Shown here: positions 25,529 through 36,500 of the stretch, in pieces
Position numbering within the stretch: position 1 is the stretch's first letter
How the letters are laid out: every line of letters begins with the position of its first letter
Assembly: GCA_001599715.1 (NCBI GenBank)
Contig: BCHU01000014.1
Location: 682,001 to 746,000 of the forward strand
Source: Phaeotremella fagi
Taxonomy: Eukaryota > Basidiomycota > Tremellomycetes > Tremellales > Phaeotremellaceae
DNA: 64,000 nt
Reading direction: 5' to 3'
Translations under genes and position numbers: made by a program
Notes under the pieces: model-generated
Told to the model about the DNA's origin: nothing
Database searches by the model: none
The model's input: only the letters and a program-made list of their open reading frames with translations

Positions 25529-28500
25529 TCAAACACCCTTCCGATCCAAAGGTACAGGTGAATCAGTCTCCCGTTCACGACCCAACCAACTTATTTTAGA
25601 TCCTCTCCTCACACCCGATTCCCCATTCTCACTGACACCCGATCCACCTTGTCCATCTGTGCCATTCATATAATCAGGTGGAATTTCTTCTCTTGGATCA
25701 ACACCGGGGACATGAGAGGGCCTTCTTCCGTTACTTTCTGAAATTGACTTTTGGCGATCCAAACGAGCGTATTCTGTTGGTAACAAGATAGCTCTGTCGA
25801 TGGCTATCGGTAAACCACGATGTCTACCTCGAAGCATAACGCAGATGATCTAGAATATGGAAATCAGACGGAAGATTTTATAGTGGGGGTAGAAAGACCT
25901 ACAACCAATTTTGATACAACAGAAAATTCTCCTGAGAGTGAATAATTGGCTCCAGGGATACCCAAAGATAAACCGATGGTCGAGTATGCCGAAGTACATT
26001 CGAAGATTATAGCGAAAATAGTGAAATAAGCTGATTTATCTGGATCCAAGATTTTTCCACGTTCTGCGATACAGATGATAAAAGCTGCAAAAGCTAATGG
26101 CCATATATCGAAGGCGAGCTATAACAATTAGCATCTGTTTAAAAGTTTTCATAATCTGACATACCTGTTTTCGGACATGCCATGCAAGATATTTTCTGTA
26201 GGACAGTCAGTTGAATTTAAATCCCCTGATCGATCGAAGCCAACTCACGAGAACACCTCTCGCCTTGGACCTTGGAAGGTGGGTTCAAGACCAGAATGAT
26301 ATTCCGCATTCCTCTCCTCGTTGTAAACACCAAGTGCTACACCGTCATTAGTTATACTTCACATTATGTTGCAGTATCTTACCCTTTTCCTCATATACGT
26401 TGGTCGCTCTGACTGCCATGGCCACAGCTGAATAATGATTCAGCTTATAATTTCTTGGTTACAAACAAAATTGACTCACGATAGATAGCAACATACATCA
26501 AGAGCTGGAGAAGGCGTCAATTTTTATCACCATTGCATACAATCAACTTACAACCCATAGAAACCTAGTTACGATAATCAGCGTCTCGTCATACAGGAAG
26601 AAGAAGTAAGAACTCACAGAAGAGCAGGAGCCATTTCTGATATAGGAACCACACCAAACCCAGCAGCTCTAACACTCAAACTTTGTAACAAACCATCCGA
26701 AAATCTCTGCCAGCCAGGTAATGAATCGTAATAGTCTAAACCAATGTTCAATATGAGGAAACCAGATATTTCGACGATACTACCAGACGAATATTAGCAT
26801 GGTCTACAATTCTCCCGGGACGGACTCACGTGAAAGCAAGAAAAGCGAATGCGAGATACCAAGTTTGATGGGATGGGAAGAGATAGAGGAAACATCTGGT
26901 TGGACGTCAGGAAGCATTCGTAATCAAGTATAAGCGGCTTACCGTCTAGGATGATCCAGAAGGAAATGTAAAGTTTCATAAGTTGGACCTTCTTTAGTCA
27001 ACTTTGTACCGATCCAGATAATGAGTCTAAGAACCATAGGTAGAGCATGATTCCCAGCGAGCATTACGAGGTCAAGGGCATATAGGTATAAATAACAATT
27101 TGCGAAGGGAAGTAAACTCGCGTCGACCAATCTGTTAGATATCAGTTCAAGTAACCTAACTTGAACTTACGACAAACCAGCTCCCGTGTACGATGCTATC
27201 ATTTGTAATAACACTGCCCAATATTTGTTCACCGTATTTGCTTGAGTTCCGGATTCTGCGACGAATGCTGAATCCCAAAATGATACTTGGTTGAAGTAGA
27301 TAGCGACGACAGCAAAGGGAATCATGTTGAAAAGTATGATGTACTAGTTTAAATGAGTAAAAACAATGAAAGCAAGTGGAAACGACTCACCCCACTGACC
27401 AGATAGCTCAACAACCTCAACGCCCTATATTCGACACCTCCCAATTTCTCCAAATCCTCATCATCCAATTCCTCAGTGAAAAATCGACTATTCCTTCCGA
27501 CAACAAGATGACTCAAACTTTCCGGTAACCACTTAGCAGCTTGCACCTTCACACTTGCTCCCCAAGATTCTTCCTCTTTATCTTTCAATTCATGCCAGTC
27601 CGTGTTGGAAGCGATAGATGGGTTTCGATCGTTATGTACCAAAGTGAGTTTTCTCTCTATTTTACCGAATCTATTTCTAATGTTTGATCGGGTGGTTGCT
27701 GGAAGTAACTCTGCAAGTAATTCAATTGGTCCAGGTGGACCTCCGAATCCTGTATGCATCGTGTCTTTGGTTTGAAGAGGCGGAAGATGTCGATCGGTCG
27801 GTAATTGCATTGTTGGAGCTTCAAATAATGACAATCGTCTATTCCGACGGACAGGTGTCACAATATCTGGGACAGACGGAACGGTATCACCAGCTTCACT
27901 ACCTCCACTTTCGTCACTGGTTTCTTCCTCAGATGATCGTCCTGGTAAGGGTAATGTTGGAGAATGGAAGAGTGCTAAGCCTTGAGCAGATGGTCGTTCT
28001 CCAGTAACATCCATACTCAAGGCTCTACTTTTAGCTCTGATGACCTGTCGTGCGTTGAACATGTGTATAGGTGTTGGTGGAGGAATGACATGGACCAGTC
28101 TTTCAGGAGCAGTCGGAGGGGCAGGTGTGTCGGAGGGTAGCTTTGCGAAGCGAGTAGAAGGGGAGTCTCGGATTGTCGCGGTTCTTTCAAAGTTCTGTAA
28201 TATACCAGAAGGTTTCACTGGACCAGTCAGAGATTCCAAACGCCTGCTTCTGGGACTCGAAGAGGGATCGTTCGTTTCACCAACAGTTGAAGTCGCATTA
28301 TTTGGAGAACCAATATTGTAGGCAGTATTGAGTATCCCAGTTCTTCCAGAGTCTGCAGATCCCGCGCTTTCAGTATGTTCTGATCCTAGGGAAAAGGAAG
28401 GGGGGTCTTGATTATCAGGTAATTTGATGGCTTTCGGTGAAGTCGGTGATCGTTCTCTGTCCATTGATCTCCGGTCTTCAGCATAGTTCTCCATTGGCCT

Positions 28501-29147
28501 AGCATTAAGTGGACCAGAAATGACAGCGTTCCTCGAGAATTTCTTATTCTTCTGTCTGTATTTGGAAAAACTCTTTTCTGGATCTTCTGTACGTTTGGTA
28601 ATGTTACGAGTGAAAGTTTTGAAAATGTTGTTCGAGGGTAGGAGTGTAGTGTTTGTTCGACGAAAATGATCGTTTTTGAGAAGTTCTTCGCAATGATTTC
28701 GAAAATAACGCTTTCTGACCAGAACCATCGCGAGCGAAACGACGGAATAGTCGCCAAGAATCATTAGAGCAAAGAGAATGAATTGTTGGAATGGTCGAGA
28801 AGCTGAGATACTGTATAGGGTTAGAGGGGCGTGGAGATCGAAAAAGTTAAACTCACTTGATGGTGACCAAGCCAGTAACACTGAAGGTTAACAGGTCAGT
28901 CCTTAGTAACACACCAGTCATATCATCTCTTTACTCACGTCATGGCCGAGTAACAAGAAAACAACGAATCGATAAAATCAACATGTCCATAACCCACAGC
29001 TTGGGTATCCCTAGCATTCCCATCGTCACCTCCGTTTGCAGCGTAGAAAAAGCAAGAAAAGATCAGAGGAGTTACCGTGAAGAAGAGTAGATGGACCCGA
29101 AAGAAATTGAAATGCTTGGCTATGGAATCTGGGATACTGAATGACAT
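25529..29147 (-). CDS. TRK1: TRK-family potassium transporter
   Basis: A plasma-membrane K+ uptake protein of the fungal Trk family. The start MSFSIPDSIAKH is followed by the first membrane hairpin. Selectivity-filter loops are visible: CYSAMTVTGLVTINIS (completed by a ~23-nt micro-exon near 28859-28881), a middle loop QSLSVRAAGFGVV, and FECTSAYSTIGLSLG. The typical long hydrophilic loop (roughly residues 120-480; Ser/Pro-rich) sits between the first and second repeat units. The C-terminal part has the family motif MLRGRHRGLPIAIDRAI and a polar tail ending DRKGV. The 3' half is cut by many ~50-nt introns. The gene is tail to tail with AN1-kinase copy 4. Confidence 0.92.
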
Positions 29148-30074
29148 GATGATGGGGGTCGATGGTGGAGCACGGTTCGAGCGACCTGACAGCTAGAAAT
29201 TGAAGCGCTTTGGTTGTTTTGGTCTTATCCCAGTGTGATCATGATCACCTTCCTTTGTCTTTTGATACGTGTTGTGTAAGAATGAAAGTGGAGTGGATGT
29301 TGAAAGTATGTACAGTTGTATAAAGGTTGTTGTGATTCGCAGAAAACGTTTGCAGATCTTCTCAAAGGCACCAACTAGGGTAATTACTACTATTTATAGT
29401 TCCCGTTTGGCACTTCAAGGCTTCAATGCAGCCTAGCTTCGAGGTATTAACATACATAGGTTAGTTCGAGGATTATTACTGTTCAAGGTCTGCATTCTGT
29501 TTGTCTCCAGAAGTACATATCGTAGGATAGAGGAAAAGACATGCATGGTTCGAGGAGGATTCAGAGCATACCATCAGAGCACCAAATGTATTCAATCCCC
29601 CCTTTATGGTTGTTCTTTCCAGGCCAAAAATGAGGTCAATCTTGGTAGTGAGAAGAAGTTGAAGCATTCCTCAAATGCTCTTAAAACGCTTTGATGGATG
29701 AAAGGTGACATGGTTTTGCTGCATCCATTACTCAGCTTCTCTGTGCAACAAGCAATAAGACTGTGTATGAAACTTGGTTTAAGTTGGACTAAAGCTGCGC
29801 CACATTGATGTCTTACCTTGTATGTAAAAGGAAGTATGTATACATTCATTCTATGCGACTGTCTGTAGATATGTAGAGCTGGCATGACAAGATTCTGACT
29901 GTACAGAACAATTACCGCGCCCTAAATCATACAGATATTACAGATTCTAGTCGTCCATAGCAAGTCCATCTGCATAGTACGCTGACCTGCTAGAGTCAAT
30001 AGATCATCAGGAATACGCTGATCGGAATACTCACCACATCACCAATGCGTGCAAATCCTCCTCACCATCGTAGT
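29148..30074. other. Gene-poor region upstream of TRK1
   Basis: About 930 bp. Short minus-strand frames (29476-29885) show no family likeness and no splice pattern I trust. It probably holds the TRK1 promoter in its left part. It adjoins an oxidoreductase remnant, so it may be partly decayed sequence. Confidence 0.4.
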
Positions 30075-30203
30075 CTAAGAGTTCCTGTCAATAACGACAA
30101 CTCGCCATCCAGATGGTAAAGACTGAGCAAGTAATCTTGCAGCGTGAGCTCCCCCGTAAGCAGCACCGAGAACTGCCACTGTCCTGATTTTGGAATGTGT
30201 CAT
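30075..30203 (-). pseudogene. N-terminal stub of an FAD/NAD(P)H oxidoreductase (AIF/FSP1-like)
   Basis: The ATG at 30203 starts MTHSKIRTVAVLGAAYGG, then AHAARLLAQSLPSGWRVVVIDRNS, then a stop. This is the Rossmann dinucleotide-binding start (GxxxGG, ending in an acidic residue at the second strand) of AIF-type pyridine nucleotide-disulphide oxidoreductases. Those proteins normally continue for more than 300 residues with an H-F-N-H-like motif. No donor site follows DRNS and no later domain was found downstream, so only the first ~42 residues survive. The reading frame also extends upstream without a known domain. Confidence 0.65.
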
Positions 30204-30683
30204 TATGGTTGCGGGACTTACGAGTTTGTTCTGCGAGAAGAAAAACCAGCAGGATGGTATGGTGGAACGAGAAATACGTTTTACGGTCTGATTTCGAAGG
30301 AAGTAGGATGTGAAGATTGATAGATCGTGCTTCAACTTCACCATGGGTTGGCTAGGATGAAAGAAAAAAAACAGTATTGCAAATTCAGAAATGTATGTGC
30401 CGCAACCCGCGGATTACGGAGAGGGCGAAACAACTAAATGTTGTGGTGTAAAAGCTGTTAGTTACCTCGGGAAACGGTAAATCAAACAGAAGAGTAAACT
30501 CCGTCTATCACCCGTTAGAGCAAGCAGAGCAAGATCCTGCTTAATGTGCCAGGAAAGTTACGGCTTGACATGCGTACCTTACCATATCAACAAATAACAT
30601 TGCAATCCGCTGCGAAACAAGAAAGGCATGCATGACTGCTGTTCTCAGCAGACACGGGTCTTAAACATCCAAAGAAGGCATTT

Positions 30684-33238
30684 TCAGGTTTGCATATTCG
30701 CCGATGGATCCAAAGATGCAGAGTAAAAAGGATTATACACGTTCGATCCCGATATCCAGTTGTCCAAAAGAAGTGACACTGTTGGATCCAAATCAGTGGT
30801 CGCCGTATCGTAGTTGCTATTGTTATCGATGGTGTCAAACACTGAGGTCATTCGTGCAGGTTCTTGAAAGGGAAGGGAGTTGAGGAAAATTTCGAACTGC
30901 ATGTTGTCCGACCACGCAGGTGGAGCAATTGGCGGATTCAATGGGTTGCCGTTACCGTTATCCTTCTCGAATGGCAAACTTCCTATGTCGGTCTGAACGA
31001 TTGATTGGGAAGTCGGGATTTCATTGGGGAGAGAAATAGTTGCTAAGCGATCAGGATGAAGAATGGACAATACGTGAGATGTGTCGATTACGGAAGCTGT
31101 GGAAGCTAAATTGTAGTTGTTGTGATTGGATACGGCACTCATGGCTCGTCTTGCATCCCCAGTAAGTCGTTTCAGTAATCCAGTCGCCTTTTGCGCCAAA
31201 GCGTTTGTTGAGTTTCCGATAGAGTCACAAGAAAGACGAAATTCTCTCCATGCGTTAAATGTCAAAGAAGACTGGGGAGCCTCAGTTATACATGCTGCCA
31301 AGATTGTAACTGAACAAATTGCGTGAAAGGTGAACTGCCACCATATAGAATCCACATGTGGGCAGTGAAACGAGAGGCTTTGTATCATCTGCCCAGTTTT
31401 TTCAGCAGATTCAAGAGAAGCTTTGAATGATGGCCCGTAAGTCCCATTAAGAGGCTCTGTATGTCGCTGTCGAAGTAACAACACCAACCACGGCTTGTGA
31501 AGAAAGAGGCGGATGTTTGAGATCATGACATGTAACATGTAGCTTTGAAGTCGATGTTGCATACTTTGTGGGGGACCCCTGGTCGAAGACCCTACCTGCA
31601 TGCGTAGGTAAGGTGGAATGCGGTCCTCAATGTATTGTATCTGGGAGTCGAGATCCAAAACGTGTTCATACGTTTGCTGTCTAGTCACTAGTGTTTCCGC
31701 AGCAATGGTTGAGCTCAAGACCGCCAAACTATGCTTGATGGAGTCATAGCTAATCGATTGGCGGGCTTGAAGTTGCTCTATATCTTTCGGTGCAATTGTC
31801 ATACACAGCGGCCGACCAAATGTGAGGGTCAAAGAGACGTCGTAAGTGAAAGTCTCCCAGAACAGGTGATTCCGATCGGACACAATCTGCGGTGAGAGCG
31901 ACCAGCGGCTGGCGTCAATGTGAAAGCCAATGGCTTGTCCAGACCGGCATAGGAGACCTAAAAGAACCCAGGCCTCTTGAGCTCTTGAGATACCCCCACG
32001 ATTAAGTAGAAAAGTCTGCACGTCAGAACCATAGAACATCCAATTTACGCACCACTTGTAGATGCAGGGCTTGGCAGCTCGTAAGAGAAGGTTCCCGTAA
32101 TGCTTCAGCTTTACTGAGCAGGGAGGACGCTTGCGAATGAAAGTCGTCCGCAAGATGATCGAGGTCTCGCCATTGAGTAACCTCTCCATGACCAAGTGAT
32201 TCTAGAGGTATGGGACTCGCTAAGACCCCGAGAGCCAACACCTCACTGAGGACAGCAAGCTCCGCGGTGGATACTGGCACCCTTTCCATGCCATTCATAG
32301 TGCCTGCGCCTGTGGTGACATCAAAAGGCTCTCCATATGTGTTGCCAAAAATTGAGGCCACAAGATCTTCAGAAACAGGAGTAAACGACCAGGAGATATA
32401 CTCAAAATAGAAAAGCACGCAAAGTCGAGCAACAGCTGCAGACAGCGAAATTAAATTCGTACCGTTCGAAAGGACTTGCTGTCCAAACATGAACGAGCTC
32501 GGACTTGCTGAGATCGGGGTAGATTGATTACGCGATGTTGGAGTTTCACCCGACAAGTTGTCCAGTTGATGAAAGAGAAATGGTGCTCCAGATGAACCAA
32601 CGTAATACGAGGTATCTCGGTCTCGATGGAAAAGAACTCCTCCATACCCGGGTATCCCCACCTGTGCATTCACTGGAGCTTTTGATCAGTCAATCCTTGA
32701 GCGTGTAATGCTCACTTGTCTCTTTTGCCATTTCTCGCAAGTCGGGCCTCCTTTCATCTTCTGTAACATTTGGATTGGGTCTGGAACGGGTTTTCGAAGA
32801 TTCGCTCGTTGTGGGTGAATTTGTTGGAGAGTGTGAAATTTGACCTATCTCTCGCTTTTCACTCTGGTATCTGTCTCGCAATTTCTCCAAAGCTGCGACC
32901 CTCTCGAGTAAATGAGGGACTATAGTATGATGCTGTGCCAATTGCCTGCAAGCTGATTAGCCTAAATCCTGTCGAAGGTGCTTACGGTTCATTTTCCGCA
33001 CCATCAGGACACAACGCCTGCAGTCCTTTTGCTGTGCAGTTCGTGCAAGGGAACGTCCGAGAGCACTGTCGCGCGAATGTAAGTCGAACAGGCCCGATCT
33101 CCTCACAGAACATACCTTGATTTTCCTCAATCTACAAAATGAGCAAGACTCAGCTTTGCGCCCTAAACGTTTGCGACCTGTTTTATTTCTAGCTACGTTG
33201 GTGGTTGAAAGAAAATCATCGGACGTGGATGCAGACAT
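30684..33238 (-). CDS. Zn2Cys6 fungal transcription factor beside the ABC transporter
   Basis: A DNA-binding regulator. Exon 1 from 33238 encodes a Zn2Cys6 cluster completed across an intron: CSFCRLRKIK joined to CSRTFPCTNC, then the sixth Cys in ALCPDG (C-x2-C-x6-C-x5-C-x2-C-x8-C). A short coiled-coil (LLERVAALEKLRDRY) follows at 32.8-32.9 kb, as expected for dimerisation. Then comes the fungal-specific middle homology region (GLLCRSGQAIGFHIDASRW at ~31.9 kb, with FTYDVSLTLTFGRPLCM). The C-terminus is acidic and Ser-rich and ends DPSANMQT. The gene is divergent from the PDR transporter across 340 bp, which suggests that it controls it. The ligand is unknown. Confidence 0.85.
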
Positions 33239-33578
33239 CGAGATCTTTGTCGTTTTCTTGCGAGCAGGTTATGATACGATGTGAGAAGAATGTTTACTAG
33301 AACGTAGCCGTTGTTTGTGGACAAAACGTAATCTGATTGAAAAATCCTAATCACACGTCATAAGAAATGTTTTTTTCTCGGCCGATTACGACGCTCTATC
33401 TTTATCTGAGGTAAGTTACTTCACCGCGATCTCGCTGAAATGTTCAATTGGCGCACCCCGAATGCCGTCCATACAGCTGACGAAGATTCATGATGGAAAA
33501 AAACACACGGGGACATGGGTACTGCTTGAAAACTTCTTGCAGTAGGAGGATTATAAGAGAGCTCCGTACAGACAATCC
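33239..33578. promoter_or_regulatory. Divergent promoter between Zn2Cys6 regulator and PDR transporter
   Basis: A 340-bp gap between divergent start codons. An 8-bp palindrome TCGGCCGA sits at 33378-33385; CGG/CCG half-sites are the usual targets of Zn2Cys6 proteins. Binding is inference. A second transporter ATG at 33639 would lengthen the leader. Confidence 0.4.
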
Positions 33579-36500
33579 ATGCACTTATTTCCCGTTCTCG
33601 ATCTAAATAAAATCATTAATAAAACATACAACAAAGACATGTCAAAAGACAAAACCATCTTGGATGGACACACAGGCGATGCTACTCTTGTCAACACTCC
33701 TGTTGGGAGTACCGAGAATGTGAACTCCAAAAAAACACAATCGAAGATTCATTTTCCGGCGCTCTTTGAATCTCCAGAATCGATTCCTCTACCAAATTCT
33801 GGATATCACAACCTCGGTGTGGCGTTCGAGGGGTTGACGGTATTTGGTTCAGGAGAAGCTCAGCGTACTGTTGAGAGTACGGAAACAGCTCTCTTGAGAA
33901 TGTGGGACGTTGTCAGTTTTGTGAAGAAGATTTTCAACATCAAGTCGGGACCGATTCGACCTTTGGTCAGTGAGTTACATACAAGACGTTGCAGCCTGAC
34001 TTTTAGGCGATTTCTACGGTTTCTGTGAACCAGGAGAAAGTATGTTGGTCTTAGGACGTCCAGGTGCGGGTTGTTCGACTCTATGTAAGTAGTCTCCCAA
34101 ACATCAATACTAATCCACAGTGCGCGCAATAGCAAATGAACGCGCCCCCTTCGTTCGCATAGACGGAGATATTTGTTGGGCAGACATCAAAGCAGACGAG
34201 CAGGCTGAATATTTCACCGGGGACATCGTGTTCAACAATGAGGAAGACGTTCACATACCCATTCTTACTGCTGGCCAAACACTTGATACTGCACTGGTGA
34301 GCTTTTCGATGTTTGGGACCTTCTGACAATCAAAGAGTTTGAAAAAACCCGCAGATGTTAGGCAACGCACTCGAGCATTTAGTCAAGACATGACGGATCG
34401 TTTACTGAAAGCATTCGGTATGGTTCACACAAAACATACTTACGTGGGTGACAACAATGTTCGCGGGTGAGTTGATAGTCATGCTATTGTATGTGTACTG
34501 ATAGACCTCTCTCAGAGTTTCAGGAGGGGAGCGTAAACGGGTATCTCTTTCGGAGGTGCTATCTACCAACGCAGCGGTTGTCTGCTGGGACAATTGTGAG
34601 AACAAATCTGGTTTATACTGATTGAGACCGCAGGTGTTCGAGGCTTGGACTCGGCTGTTGCTTTGCATTTCTTGAATATTTTGAAGGAACTCGGGCGTTC
34701 AACAGGAATGACAAACGTGAGTAACGATATTTGTCTTTTGACTAAGTGATCGTGTTTAGGTCGTCTCCATCGTAGGTCTTTAGAGCAGGTCATGATTCCT
34801 GCATCGATTGACTTCCTCCAGTATCAAGCGTCACAAGACATGTACGATCACTGTTTCGATAGAGTGATCGTCATTTTCGATGGTCAGATGGTGTACTCGG
34901 GTCCAACGTCTGAGGCACAGGATTATTTCATTGAGCAAGGATGGGAAAAAAAGGCTCGGCAGACGTGAGTGATGGAAAAACATCATATCTGAATGATCGG
35001 AACTGAGCGTAATTTTCAGAACCGCAGACTTCTTGACTTCGTGCACAAGTATTTCCGAGAGAAGAATGAGGGCGGTAAGTCGTTCCATGTGCACAGTAAA
35101 CCGTTGTAACCTTAGCTTGCAGTGTGCCACGAATGTTCCTCAAACTCCAGCTGAGATGGCCGCTTATTTTCAAGCCAGTCCATCGTTCGAGAGACTACAA
35201 AAGGGAATTTCAGCGTACAAGGTGGGCATTGAATGTTTAACGAGATGCTCATCTTCAGGAATTTCATGCCAAAGCTCCCAACGGCGACCTGTTCAGAAAA
35301 GCAGTCTTCAGCAGCAAACAAAGGATGGCCGGAAAAGCCAGTCCATACAAGGCTAACTTCATTCAACAAGTTTACTACCTAGCTGTACGACAACTTCGTC
35401 TAACCCGTGCAGATTTACAGACTTTTGTCATTCGACTTGCTGCCAACACGTTCAATGCAGTGGCCGTTGGGGCAATTTGTAAGCAACCTCTTTCAACTTG
35501 TCTAAAGAAGCTTACATTTACTCTTTCAAGTTTACAAACCCGCAAACAATGCGGTCGGAGCCTTTGCTACCAATGGCGCACTTTACTTTGTTATTCTGTG
35601 GGTTAAATTTCCTTACCAATGCAGTGGTTCTGATCAAGTATCGCATTTTTAGGTATTTCGTTATTTTTGCTTTCGGCGAACTGCCAGCTGTACGTTAAAT
35701 CTGAATGGGCCATCCAGCAAGCTAATTTCGATTTGCAGACTATCTCTGCCAGAACCACACAAATCAAACATCGAAAGCTTGGGTTCTATAATCCTGCTGC
35801 AAACATCATAGGTACGTCAATATCTCAAATAATGCCAACCAACACTCATTGTCGCAGCTCAAGCACTCGTTGATGTTCCCGTGTACGCATTTCAAACGAT
35901 GGTCTTCAGCTGCATCTATTACTTCCTGTAGGTGATTTTGGCACGTCATACACCATCAAATAGCTAACAGGATCTCAACCTTGTCAGTGTCGGCTTAAAC
36001 TCTGGTCCTCGATACTTTTTCACTTTCTGGTTCATTCTGTTTTCGACGTATATGAACATCAGCAACATGTATCGAATGATTGGTAGGTTCTCCATTGTTC
36101 ATTTTAACTAGGTCTAATGTCACTTCTAGGCTCGTGGTGTCCCGATGTGAGCAGCAATTTTTGACATTCCCTTCAACTCGGACGAAAACTTAAGCGAGAA
36201 TAGATGTCGGTCGCGATACGTTATGGTGGTCTGGCTCTATCATACGTGCTCACGACAGCGGGATTCGTTCTACCTGTGCCAAGCGAACGTAAGTCTTTAT
36301 CGTTTGACATGGGACTGACATCGTCAGACCGATGGTCTGCTTGGATGCGCCGGTCCAGTATGTTACCTTGACAGGATAGAGCTTATACAACAGGTCCATG
36401 TTTCTACGCTATGGAAGCACTTGCAGGGAACGAATTTCGGACTCGAACGCTGACTTGTGCCAATGACGAGCTCATACCGTCTGGACCTGTGAGCCAATGT

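Noticed and set aside
29476..29885. Small minus-strand frames between TRK1 and the oxidoreductase stub
   Set aside because: No homology, splice logic or codon pattern to support them.
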